From: Platycarya strobilacea
Lineage: Eukaryota; Streptophyta; Magnoliopsida; Fagales; Juglandaceae
Direction of reading: 5' to 3'
Length of the DNA: 64,000 nucleotides
NCBI GenBank assembly: GCA_036898215.1
Contig: CM072545.1
Span: 16,181,140-16,245,139 of the forward strand
How positions within the stretch are numbered: position 1 is the stretch's first letter; each line of letters opens with the position of its first letter. The translations under genes and the position numbers were made by a program. The notes under the pieces were generated by a model, which worked only from the letters and a program-made list of their open reading frames with translations, was not told where the DNA came from and did not search any database. Below are positions 12,394 through 24,081 of the stretch, in pieces.

Positions 12394-12946
12394 GAACAGA
12401 ACAAGATCGTGACAAGAAAATAAAGCAGCATGCAAGAAATCAAAATAACAGAAAGCAGTAAGGAAGAAAGGAAGAAACAACACCAAGATTACGTGGTTCG
12501 ACCCTAGAGGTCTACATCCACGGCAGGAACGGCCTCAGTGCTTTTATTGATCATCAACCTTCACAGAGAAGCCTCAGTACAATTCTTCACCGTTCCTTCT
12601 GTTCAAATCAGTGTTTAAAATCCACTGATTCTATCACAGAACGAAACCCTAAAACAAACCCTAGAAGACTCTCTCAAAATCGCCTCTCTCTCAGTCTCGG
12701 ATTACAGCAGCAGATCACAAAATGAATTAAGGCAACAGTTCCCATCATAAGCATATATATATATACAAAATCAGATGACAACACGTGTCATAAATCGAAC
12801 GGGCCAGAGAGACAGTGGAATCCAGCTAGCGGCATCACGAGGTCAGCACATGACTCAGCTGTGCACAGATCCGAGTTCCCTTGCCATCACAGGTGTCACC
12901 AAGCCAGCCATTGGATCAGAAGAAGATTAATTAAATGAATGACACA
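12394..12946 (-). mobile_element. Copia-type solo LTR, minus orientation
   Basis: The minus strand ends with a U5-like stretch CCGTGGATGTAG, GGTCGAACCACGTAATC, then T-rich sequence to TTCTGTTCA at 12394. The phrase 'GTGGATGTAG...GAACCACGT' also occurs in the LTRs of copia elements B and C here. Upstream are a TATA-like TATATATATA (about 12752-12770) and a leader with AGGGTTT words. The start was taken as TGTGTCATTC at 12946. I could not find a matching 5-bp duplication, so the boundaries are approximate. No coding region is attached. Confidence 0.6.
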
Positions 12947-14343
12947 ATCGGTAATATAAATTACATGAAATATAATAATATTATGCTTAAACATATCTTA
13001 ATATAAATAAAAAATAAATTCAATAAGATAAATTATATTCTATTATTTTTATTCACATTTTAATATTTTAATTCAATAATAAAATATTTAGAATGCATTT
13101 CCGTATACTTATCATTACCCATGAGTCAATTTTTAACTTCAAATAACTTAGCCCCATAGTTGACTAATCCTACACATGTACAGGGAAGAGTGTGTTCCAT
13201 ACCTTTGTCATTCCTCAACTTCTCGAACTTGAAGAACACTTGCCTGTCGCATATATCCAGTAGCTGCCCAAGAAAGTTTTGCACAAGCAGCTGGCAAGAA
13301 GAGTGAGTATTCCTCCAGAAGTTCAAGGCTTTTCCAAGAAAATCAACTGGGAGGCAGAAGAGCATTTGTGTGCGAAATATGAAATTTCAGGCTCGATGTT
13401 AATAAGAAACTAGTGTCAGCATCCAAAATGATGATAATCTACTTTTTAGCTATAGGGTTTATGTGTTTACTTTACATATTTACCCTTAATTCTACAACAA
13501 ACTACCAAGTAGAAACCGCCTCAGTCATTTAGTGGTCCAATTTTCTCTCAAGTGTAGTTTTTGCCCCATAACATGAATATCTTGCAGATCACTCTTTAGG
13601 ATCGCCCAACTCATTAGGAGTGTGATCCGACTTTGATGGTGTCAAGTTCCAAACTACAACTTCGACTCCAAAATAGACTCAGAGTTTGATCAGAGTTCCG
13701 ATCGAAGGTCGAAACCCCGACTTTTGATCAGAACTCCGAAATTAAATGGGCCCAATTGGGCCCATTCCGCAACTAAATGGCTATTCTAAATCTAAATGAG
13801 CCAATTTCATTCTATTTCCTCCAATTATTACATATAATTTAAAAAAAATTTACAAATTACACATACAGTTATACATTTTACATTCTTATACAAATAAGAC
13901 AATGATCCAGTTTCCAGACTCCAAAGCAGTAAACACTACTAATACAAAAATGGAAAAACAATCCATTTCAAATTCAAAAAAATCCAAACTGAATAAGAAT
14001 AAAGCTGGAAGATATTAATTAAATCATTAACTAGAATAAAAAATTCAACTGCAGCAAAGTAGTTTGTCGTTGGTTCATGCCTTCATTGTTGGTCATACCT
14101 GAAATTACGATAAAATTAAAAAGTATTATTATCAATAAAAATTATACGGAATCAACGGTACAAATTAAAGGGATTTTCCATACTAAATACTAATTAGTGC
14201 ATCATATATCAGCCATCGGCAACTATGTTGGAGTTGACAATTATATATGTGAAATCATAGTGTATAAGTTAAATAGATTTATGAAATCATAAAAAAATAA
14301 AAAAAATTGATTTGAAATAATTAAATATTTATATAAACTTTAA
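12947..14343. other. Unassigned stretch with a 22-bp palindrome
   Basis: No gene recognised. The minus-strand ORF at 13126-13365 (79 codons) has no motif I know. Its end at about 13108-13180 shares a segment with 8013-8085 inside the Ty3 relic ('CCCCATAGTTGACTAATCC'). At 13745-13766 there is a perfect 22-bp palindrome around GGGCCCAATTGGGCCC. Near 13680-13730 the words GATCAGAGTTCCGATC and GATCAGAACTCCG recur. From 13800 the sequence is AT-rich. Confidence 0.45.
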
Positions 14344-14691
14344 GAGCACTGGCATTGGATTAGCCCAATATTTTCTTCAAAAAGTACAACTTTGCACAAA
14401 TATCAAAAAATTAAGTGTCATCTTTGATTAAAAATGAAACTTCTGAGTGTGACAAAAGGTAAAAAGTTACTTTTTGTTTTGAAAAGTGAATAGTAAAACA
14501 TCAAAATTCTTCACTTTTATTTGAAGAGTTTTGATGTTTTACTATTTATTTTTCAAAACAAAAAGTAACTTTTTACCTTTTGCCACATTCAAAAGTGTCA
14601 TTTTTAATCAAAGATGACACTTTATTTTTTGATATTTGTACAAAGTTGTACTTTTAAAAAAAAATATTTGGCTAATCCAATGTTAGTACTC
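14344..14691. mobile_element. Tourist/PIF-Harbinger-like foldback MITE
   Basis: The element starts GAGCACTGGCATTGGATTAGCC and ends with the near inverse complement GGCTAATCCAATGTTAGTACTC. TAA flanks it on both sides (14341-14343 and 14692-14694), the 3-bp TTA/TAA-type duplication of PIF/Harbinger elements. Similarity between the arms runs almost the whole 348 bp. For example AAAAGGTAAAAAGTTACTTT on the left pairs with its complement on the right, leaving a short central loop. It has no coding capacity. Transcribed copies of this type often form long hairpins that feed small-RNA pathways; here that is inference. Confidence 0.88.
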
Positions 14692-14756
14692 TAATAATAA
14701 AAAACAAGTAAAAAAATTAATTTAATTTTACCTAACTCGAGCTTATAGCTCTTAGC

Positions 14757-15312
14757 ATCAATGACAATGCTCTCTAGTCCAGACGGCATATCACTAATCT
14801 AGTTTGGTGTGCAAATGAGAGCCTCTACAATTGACGGTGATAATGAACCCGGTAAGCATTAACACTCGATCTCCGGTATTAAACGCCGACTAAGATACAA
14901 TCGTCATGATAGGAATGATTAGCACATCTTGGGCAATACAAAAGAGTGTCGGATACTTGATAAAATTAGTCCTCCATCAAATCAATATTTGATATTCATC
15001 ACTAAGTGGCTCGATCTCTGCCATTAAATACTGTTCAATCTCATTCCTACAGTGCATAACATTTCTCGTTGAGTATTCATGAAACGACGTCATAATGTTG
15101 AAGCCTCAACTAGGTGCACGAGCCTAATGGTTACGGGTCTCAGAATGAGGTCTCGAGCTTGAGCTCGAGTGTGAGGTACCTACGTCTGTTGAGGATGACG
15201 CATGGCCAATCGTGTTGTAGTGGGTGTATAAGTTATTTAGATCTGCCTTAAGCAGTATAATAAACATCGCAACCTTCACTGCCCCGAAGACCAAGTAACT
15301 TTCATATCCCAT
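14757..15312 (-). pseudogene. hAT (Ac-family) transposase C-terminal fragment
   Basis: The minus strand encodes LNNLYTHYNTIGHASSSTDV, a Ser-rich linker (SHSSSSSR), then EIEQYLMAEIEPLSDEYQIL, WRTNFIKYPTLFCIAQDVL, IIPIMTIVS and LSPSIVEALICTPN. The second part is the hAT dimerisation domain of plant Ac/Tam3-type transposases, whose usual pattern is W-W-K-x-N-x-x-KYP-x-L-x-x-x-A-R-D-x-L and L-S-P-x-x-V-E-A-L-I-C-x-x-x-W. Stops replace the first Trp of the WW pair and the terminal Trp, and a frameshift removes the ESAFS segment. No terminal inverted repeats were identified. It is a dead fragment. Confidence 0.82.
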
Positions 15313-16349
15313 TCAACTATTTACAAATTCACATTTATCCATTTGTTACACCAATTCATCTAAATCAATTGTTGCTCAAACTCGACTACTAACTTGCACC
15401 AAGTCCCATGGGGCATGCACGACATTTCTTGGAGAGATGTGAAATTAAAAAATTAAAACAAAGACATCAAAATTTGAAGATTCAAGAATGATTTATAAAA
15501 GTAAAAATCAAACTCATACCTCATTATTATTGTTCGGTGGCGTTGGTTGTGTTAGAGTCCTAGATTGGGTTGGGATAACAAACCGTCAAGACAAACCAAG
15601 AAGTTGGTAGACAAACCAAAATCTAATTTCACATAGTCCGGCCTGTCCAGGTAAAAAATAAAAGTATGCAGTGATCTCAATTTATCATTATCATTATCAT
15701 TATTAATTTTGATATTGTAACATGTTTTAAGGACCTCATGCTTTGCCAAAGGTCAAGGTAGTAGTAGTTTCAAATCTGTTGATAGAAAAGAGTAATATTG
15801 TGGATAAAAGTAAAAGATTTGGAGAAGATTAGAAAATCGACGGCCTTCGTGAAAATTGACAGGTACATCTTTCCTTAAATCGTGGCACCATGATTAGCGT
15901 TAGATTTCAGTATATATGTAATACTGCACAAATTCTCCGTCCAGTTTCTCTACCGGCAAATATTCGATACAGCAATATTTTCAAAGATTTCAAGATCTGA
16001 CTTAGCTTTAGTCATAAATGATAAAACTTCATCATCATTATCATAAAATAATTCAAAAATTCTTTGCGCTCTAATTACTACTGGAAGCTAGCGGAAGGAA
16101 ATAAATTAATATGCAACTCATGATTCATGAATAATACAAGGAGTATCATCATCTGTACGTCTGTTCTAATGAAAGGTCGCTGTATGCCTCCCACCATATT
16201 CCAAAACCACGCATCACAGTTGTTTTTACATGGGATGGTCGAGTACGTACGAAGCCAATAAAATATGTCAAAGCAAGAATTTTTTTTTTTTTTGAGAAAA
16301 AAAAAACAAGGTTGTTATTAGTGAAAGATTGCTCGTGATATCACAAAGC

Positions 16350-16385
<36 letters not shown>

Positions 16386-16725
16386 TATTCAAGAATTAAT
16401 ATTGTGCCACATGCATGAGATATTGTATTTAATGGGCCGGAACCAGTGCATGCATTTGACGACATGTAATCCAAAATTAATAAGCAGCCCATCCTTACTA
16501 GGCCCGCTACGTATTACAATGAATTAGACTTCAACACGTAACAGACGCAGCACAACGGGAAAAATTCAGCAGTCTGCAGTATGCGAAAGCACGTGAGATT
16601 CTGCCGCGAAATAAAATATCCTCTCTATTTACTAAGTAGAGGCAAAATTGGAAAATAACGATCTCAAGTACTACAAGCTTTGTCTCAAACTTCTATTCTG
16701 AAAACGTCCTACTGCATACGTTACA
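15313..16725. other. AT-rich stretch, no gene seen
   Basis: It contains a (TA)n run at about 16354-16383 and a T-run/A-run pair near 16280-16310. Small ORFs here have no motif. The part just after 15312 could be a more degraded upstream portion of the hAT transposase, but I could not align it. Confidence 0.45.
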
Positions 16726-17223
16726 GAATTCACTTCAAGTGCTACAAGCTACGCATTTTCTCCTTGTTTTCACTTCAATCATACGAAGGAGTTTTTATTT
16801 CGAATCTGAATCACGCCTCTGGTTTACTGACCAATGTGGCACCCCCGTCCCCCAATTGTGGTTTGGCAAGCAACTGCGGTGCCGAGATATTGCATGTTGC
16901 ATGAGTTACATCTCCTTGCACACGTAAAGTCCTATGTGCTCATATGCTAAGCACGCGTGTATCAAGTCGTAGTGGAAAAGAGTAAGGTATTAGTAAGAAA
17001 CTAATAACAATAATACCAGAGATTTATACATTATCATCAATAACAATATCCATAAATCACGGCCACATCACCATATATATTACAAACCAGGGTTTGTTCA
17101 TTTCCTAACACAAATATATTAAACTACAAATTGTTTGCATCCCAAATACAAATAAACATCTTAAATTACAAGAGATTATAAATTATAGGCCCCTATGCTA
17201 TTCTTGGGATTGATCTAGTCATT
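16726..17223. repeat. Repeat R, copy 1, left part
   Basis: From GAATTCACTTCAAGTG the sequence closely parallels 35504-35967, including CACGCCTCTGGTTTACT, AAGAAACTAATAACAATAAT and TACATTATCATCAATAAC. The copy is interrupted at 17223 by the CACTA element and resumes at 21383. Copy 2 is interrupted at a different point. I cannot classify it: no coding region or primer-binding site is visible. An old LTR is a reasonable guess. Confidence 0.75.
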
Positions 17224-20200
17224 CACTACAAGAAATAAGCACGCTTTTAGTAATGCCGCATTCTAAATTAACGGAAAAGGTTGTGTGTAACGACGAAAAC
17301 AAATGCCGTTACACATTGATGGCTGGATTCCACCATTTAACAGTTCCCGCATTTGTTGCAGCGTCTTCTTAACTATAGCGGCAACGTTTTCGTCGTTACA
17401 AGGATAAGAGCTTCTGCGTCGATATTTTTCTACGTTATTGGGAACTTTTAACGGCGAGTTTTAAATGGGCGACGTAAGAGGTAAAACTTTACCTTTTTGT
17501 TCTGTACGTTTCACATCTTCAGTTTTTGCAAATTTTGTTCCCTCCCATTGCCTCCCACGCCTTCTCTTCTCTTCGATGGCGCCTTTTTTGCTCCTCTCCC
17601 ATTAGGTTTCGCCCACTGCTTAAAACAATTAAGGTGGGGTTTCCACCCAAATCGAATGGTTGATTTTAGCGCCTGCCTCAAAAAGTGAATCGGTGTTCCC
17701 CGCGATTTGGCAAATTCTAGGTATTTAATTTCGCAACATTTTGGATAAAACAACTTGGGTTAATCCGAATTCATGCTTTTCGCTCTCATGCAGATTAGTA
17801 TCATCACTGATTAATAAATACCGAATATACATTTTTGTGGCGTGAATTATAGCATCGTCTATTTTTTATTTTCCCTCTAATATTGTCAGTTGCTTTCTCA
17901 TGACTGGGAACCAAAGGGAAGGAATCATTGTTCCTCATCATGTGTTTCAGTAGTATCATTCAATTAGCAATTAGAGGGATTTTTGCTTACCCCTTTTTTG
18001 GTTCCATCATTTTTCATGTTATAAGGTTGTGGTAGAAGTGAACATGCATGGAGTATGAAGATGCTCTTAAACACTTATAATTATCAAAACCCCTTTGTTA
18101 TGATCTGTGAATAGCTAACAAAGGGTTATGTTTTTATTAATTTTTTTAACACATGGAGGCTAGTTCAATTTTCTAATGCATGCTTCATTTTTTCTACCAG
18201 GTTGGGTATAAAATTTTCATTAGGGGGGCTGATAGTGGGCCTGAGTTCTTTGGAGGGGCTGGGTTCCCTACAATTAATGATTATATGTTGCCGAGTACAT
18301 TTTAAGATTGATGATCCTTCTTACTTAATTCTTGCAATAATTCATTATATTGTGTGATAGCATAGTGTGGGTTGGATGGGAATATTAGGACAATTTCAAT
18401 GGGCCTGTGCATTGATCAAGGTGCCTACCCTGGTTTTGTTTGCATATGTAATCATGTTTTAATTTTCCAGCTTATGGATAAATCTTGATTGTTAGAAGTG
18501 TGATGCAGAGGATGGCTATGATTCAATGATTCTTATGGTGATACAGAGTGTGATGCACTGGAAGAGCTAGCCACAGATGAAGAGGATGTGTCAGAGTAAG
18601 TCAATTTACTATTTATTAGTGTTATGTGAAGGTATTGTCACATCCCGGGTGTTGATTTACCTCATGAGAAGAATTGTTAGAATTATATGGCTAGCTCTTA
18701 CTGCTGGGCAATATGCTTTACGTTGTAGTTAATTACATTCATCCCTTACCGAGGAAATTTGCTTTACATTGTATGTAGTTACAAACATCATACCAAAATA
18801 TATATTTCCCTATCCATGACAACCATGTGTAAGGACCAATTATTTACCAAGCTAGTAGATAAGGATCAGATAAACACTTTACAAAAAGTTTAGCAGTTCA
18901 GAATTGCTGGAAAATAAGCATTAAACTGATTGTGTTTCTGAGGCGACAATGCATGCTACTCATCATGAACTTCCCTAGGTGGAAGATATGTTAGGGCTTT
19001 ATGGGATAGGAACAGAAAAACCATCAAAACATCCTAGGAAAATTAATCCAATAATTTTCATTACACATGGTCAATGTAATTAATGCTAAGACTCGATATA
19101 TTTGTGAACACCATTTAATTAGCCACTACAAATGGCATGGTTAATTCATGAATATGGTTGATTTAATTACAGATATATTTGTGGAAAATGAGGAAAAAAA
19201 GTTATTCGTAATAATGTGTAAAACATATCTGTAATCCTATCTATTAAAAAGTTACTCCTATGAAGAGAAAGAAGTACTTTTACACATGATAACACTTGTG
19301 TGTAACATTCATGCTTTGATGAGTATAACAGTCGGAATCTAATTGCCTTTAAATTCTGTTTTTGCAGATGTTGAAGTTCATGAGACTTGTTAGGCTAGTG
19401 CCAGGACCATGCAGTTGGGTCTAACTTGGGTATGATAAGTGATATATATAGATGTTTGTATATGTCATTTCCCATGATCACGGGTGTTGATTTCGGGAAA
19501 AATAAGAATGTAAGTGATATGAAATTCTGGTTTTTTTGTTATGTGCTTGGTTTCCAACTTCACTAACCATTTGGTCTTTGCTATATGTGATGTTCCTGCA
19601 GGCGATCGAAAGCTGTCTAATGTTTAGCAGTTTTTCTATGCTTGATGCGTACAATGGAGCTAGTGCGAAACTTGTTTTTGTTTGTAATATAATGTTATGT
19701 CATGGTCATTTCTTTCCTAAGCCCCCCCACAAGCAGCTAAATCATCTCTTATTGTTGCTGGCAAATAATTTGGCACTCAACATTATGAATTGCTCGACTA
19801 AGGAAATTGGAATTCTGCAGGCTAATTATGATATTAGTTATGTTTTTTAGAAAATGCTCATTCCGGTCTGCAAACTGCAAGTTTGGCTAATTCTGGAACC
19901 AATTATTTTAGTGGAATTAGCCAAGTTATTTTATTGGAACGAATTAGTTTTTAGAATTTTCTGTACTTGGCTAATTTTTGAATATGCTGAAAAGCTGAGC
20001 TGGGTCAGGTGACCTCTGAAAACATTGGAGGTAAATAAGTGTACATTGGAGGAAACAAAAAGCGCCTAATTCAGAATAATTGGTTTCAAATCATGTCAAT
20101 ACCTATTTTAAGGGTAAATAAGTAATATTACACCTATTGTTACAGCTGAAACGTAGGTGCAATGATGACAAATATATATATATATATATATATTTACATT

Positions 20201-21382
20201 TTCCTACTTTCTTTTGTTCTCAGGTTTTAGACTTGTAACTTGGATTTATTCTAGCAAGTTCAGCAAGCAGCTAGAGGGAAAGTGTACGCTGCTTATATTT
20301 CTTCAATCCTTGAAGCTTCTGGAGGTCTTCTTGGCAGCTGCTTTATGAGAGTTTTGGAGGACACCTAGAGGATATCGACCGGTGTCAGAGGGTTGATCAA
20401 AGACTTCCGAAAGCTAAGATATTAGGCTGGGTGAGAATTGTTTTTATTTGGGCATATTTTTTCTTATGTTTTTAACACCAAATAGGTAGAAAACTTCTTC
20501 ACTAATTACATGGCCTGAGTTTATATGTGGAAGTTCAGCAAAAATGAAATCTGCATGTCAAGGGAAATCGGTCTGGCAGTTGTGGTCCACCTATTTCTCT
20601 ATTTCCTCGCTATCCATGTATTGTGTGGCCAGTGGGTGGGTTGGAAAGAACAGGACATTGTTCTAAATGAACCCTCCACTGTACTTTGGAGGGAAATCAA
20701 TTAATTGGATTGTACAGAATAACTGGACACTGAAAGATTACATTTTTTACTTAATTTGTGTTTTGTGTTTGTATGCATGTGCATGTTGAAATTTATGATG
20801 TACATGTTTATATAATGGGAAGTTTATAATGCTTGGCTGCAAGTATAATTATGTACCAAGTGTGGTTTAATGTGATAACTTATTATTTTGGGAAGTTGTT
20901 TTGATAGTCATTATTCTAAATAATGATCAGCTAACATGAGAGCTTATTATAAGATATTTTAGTAAAATACTAGTGAAATCAGTGAAGAAACTGGTTCACT
21001 AGTATTTTTTTTTAAAATTTTGTAAAAGACTATTTGCGGCGAGTTAAAGACGCCGCAATGAGGATTTTCCTGCATATATTCGTTTAATTGTGGCCGACAT
21101 TTGTAGTGCTTTAAGTTATTTGCGGCGAATTCCGCAAAAATGTCTTATCCCATTTTCGAGTAACCCAGGTTAAGATCATGTTTGCGGCGAATATATTAAC
21201 TTTTGCGGCGGCATAAATTCGCCGAAAAAGTCCACCAAGGTCGCTCAAGACTTTTACCCTCTCAACTTTTGCGGCGAAAATTCCGACGCCAAAAATACGC
21301 CACAAAAAGATTATTTGCTGCGAATTTAAGGCTTTTGGCTACGAATTATGGTCGCCGCAAAAAAGCCTTATTTCTTGTAGTT
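17224..21382. mobile_element. Non-autonomous CACTA (En/Spm) element, 4.16 kb
   Basis: The left end is CACTACAAGAAATAAG and the right end CTTATTTCTTGTAGTT, an inverted repeat of 15 bases. The target duplication is ATT on both sides (17221-17223 and 21383-21385). The related empty site at about 46190 reads GTCATTCTTCC where this locus reads GTCATT-[element]-ATTCTTCC, which confirms the exact ends. Subterminal regions carry clustered short repeats typical of the family: CGACG/GCGGC words at 17280-17470 and GCGGCGA words at 21030-21360. No transposase ORF was found. Interior stretches at 17500-17700, 18490-18600 and 20225-20430 look exon-like, the second with an acidic open stretch before GTAAGT, so captured host sequence is possible. 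Confidence 0.9.
20171..20192. repeat. (TA)n microsatellite
   Basis: A run of about eleven TA dinucleotides lies inside the CACTA element. Nothing else is associated with it. Confidence 0.85.
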
Positions 21383-21510
21383 ATTCTTCCTTGAAGTAGT
21401 CCTCTTTGAGTTACATCTGCATCAAACCCATAGTGGGGCTACCATGGTAATATTTTAATGAAATCTCAATAAGTTGAGACCCAATCTAAAATCCAAGACA
21501 ACAACTATTG
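21383..21510. repeat. Repeat R, copy 1, right part
   Basis: After the CACTA duplication ATT the sequence ATTCTTCCTTGAAGTA and, further on, ATGGTAATATTTTAA match 46185-46320. This restores repeat R when the CACTA element is removed. The right boundary is approximate. Confidence 0.7.
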
Positions 21511-24003
21511 ATGTAATAAATGATGAATATTATAAATTTGCAGAATTTTCATTTAAAAGAAAAAGGAAAAACCATAGTACTTAGCATATGTAAGCGGTGA
21601 ACAACCTCTAATCAAATTAAAGAAAGCATGAATTATCATAAACATTGTCGAGCACTTAATACCCAAATCATCTCATAGTAAACATCAACGGGCACCCACT
21701 ATCCAATCATCACATAAGATGTCTTCAACAAACATCTTAAGGGTTTTTTGTGATTATGATTGGGTTAGATGCCCTAATACAAGAAGGCTCGTTATTAGTT
21801 TTTATCTTTTTCTTGGAGAATAAATAGTTTCTTAGAAGACAAAGAAACAAAGCACCATATTTCACTTCTTAGTAAAAGCTAAGTACAGATCCATGGTAGG
21901 AGCTACTTGCGAGATTTCTTAGATCTTATTCCCCATCCACCAGCTACTCTGTACTTTTCTGCGATAGTCAAGCAGTTATCCACATAGCCGCTACTCCTAT
22001 ATATCATGGTGACATGGACGTACTAAGCATGTAGAAGTAGATTCTCAACTTGTTAGAGTGAAGATTAAAGCGAGCATCATTCACACCTTGCATGTCAAGT
22101 CTCATCATTAACTCGTTAACATTCTTACTAAGCCCATTTCCAGTTTTTACCACTCTTCAATCCAAGATAAGTACTCACAATTTACACACTCCATCTTGAT
22201 GGGACCTGACATCCAGCTCAACATGAGAATTGTAGAAGTCTTTAGTTTCATTTGTAACTAACTCAAGTTTTGGTTATTTTACCACCACTTATCATCAATG
22301 TATATGAAAGTGTACACTTGATTCATTAATAATACATAAGTGTACCCTTGATTCATTTATAATACATAAGTGAACCATACTATTTTTGTTTTAAAATTTG
22401 AAAAGAATTGAATTATTATTTATATTTGGTTTAGAAATTTGGAAGATTTGTAATAATTAAGTAATGATTAGATGAAAATTTTAAAAATTAAAAAGTATTT
22501 GTATTTGTGATTTTTGAATATTCAAATGAGATAAAATGAGTTAATACCCAAACCAGGTCTTAGGAAAGCTACCAGTCTTTATGTCATGGATGAGGAAGAG
22601 ATTCGTGATCCACTCCTCAACAACTCCAAAAAAATAAAAAAAAAATACAATCTAAACTAAAATCAAAACAAAATCATCCAATAATTCGACAATAAAATCG
22701 ATTTACAAGTTTTGCTCAACAAAAGAAAATCGACGGCCTACAAGTAGAAAATGAACAAAGAAGGGAAAAAAAAGTGAAAATGAGAGAAAATCAAGTTCAT
22801 ATAAGAAGAACAACAAGAAGCAACGATAAAGAAAAGCAAGATGGTGTCAGGGAATTGGGAAGAAAATAAAAGAATAAAGGAATAAAGGAAAAAGAGAAAA
22901 GAAAATATAGAAGAAAGAAGCAAAGGGGAGATAAAAGAAGATAATAAAAGAAAGAAAAATGCTTTAAGGGTTGTTTTCTATTTATTTAATAATTAAATAT
23001 GTAAATATTAGTGAACTTGTATTTTTTTTTTAATTCTTTAAATATATTTTAAAATATTTTAAAAATACATTCGCATAGGGCCCCCGTCTCCATTCCATTT
23101 ACATTTGTCATGAAGGAAAAGATCAAATGGGACAACCGAAAGGAGAGTGCTGCAAATTGCGTGAGCCGGGAATATAACAAAAAATAAATAAAGGGAAAAC
23201 GAAATATAGAAAAAGGAAGAAAGTGGGTTCGGTACAATTGGATTTGGGAAAAGAGGGTGCCAACACATTAAGAAGAAAAGCAAGGGATCAGAAGCATGCA
23301 TCTATAGGACTAGAAGATATACTTCTACTTTACTTTATTAGTTTATAAGTAGTTAATTTCCTATTTATTAATTCCTGAGGGCTTGTAAGTCATTTCATAG
23401 GAGTTTGTTACAGACGTCAGCTATTTGAGCTCATGCAGAACCTATACACCGGAACATTTCTTCTTCTTCCTCTTGATTTCTTGGAGGCTTATGACCTTCG
23501 AAGCGAGGCATTTCTTTTTTGTTAACCAATTCAAAAAGTGTTAAACTTTGTCAACTAATCCAAGAAAAATTAATTAAATATTTATGATGTTAAGAATTTT
23601 AAAACCATAAACATTTTTTAAATAAAAAATATTTATTAATGAATTCCAACAAATTAGAATATTTCTTAATAATCAACTGCCGCGCAAATCGTAAAAATAT
23701 GAATAATATATATATATATATTTTTTAAAAGAAGCGCATTTGGCGAAGGGGAAATCGCCCCTCCCATTCTACCAGATCACGGATTTTTTCAGGTTATATA
23801 ATATATATTAGATTTATTTTATAATAAAAATAATTTTATAATCAGATAAATTATGTTAAGCTACATCAATTTATAAAATTATTTTTATAAATTTACTTTG
23901 TAACTAGAGTATAAAAGAACTAATTTTTAGATTTCAAAGCCTAATGAATTATTTTTATAATCGCTACTCCCCGCATGAAGCCCAACGTAAGGAAAGAGTA
24001 ATT

Positions 24004-24005
<2 letters not shown>
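21511..24005. other. AT- and purine-rich stretch, no gene seen
   Basis: ORFs on the minus strand at 22738-22923 and 23049-23301 are Phe/Ser/Leu-rich and arise from A/G-rich stretches (GAAAGAAG words), not coding sequence. A short direct repeat AATACATAAGTG occurs at about 22330 and 22363. A (TA)n run lies at about 23707-23721. I see no splice-supported exon. Confidence 0.5.

Positions 24006-24077
<72 letters not shown>
24006..24077. repeat. (CT)36 microsatellite
   Basis: An uninterrupted 72-base TC/CT run. Downstream are CCTCCCTCTTCACTATTG and a TAGGGTTTTG word, which is the composition of many plant 5' leaders. No coding exon follows that I can recognise. Open frames spanning the run (poly Leu/Ser or Arg/Glu) are artefacts of the repeat. 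Confidence 0.95.

Positions 24078-24081
<4 letters not shown>

Noticed and set aside
13126..13365. 79-codon minus-strand ORF
   Set aside because: No recognisable family, no splice context. Kept only as part of the region note.
18638..18660. TGTCACATCCCGGG as a possible LTR start inside the CACTA element
   Set aside because: No matching CA end or duplication was found downstream.
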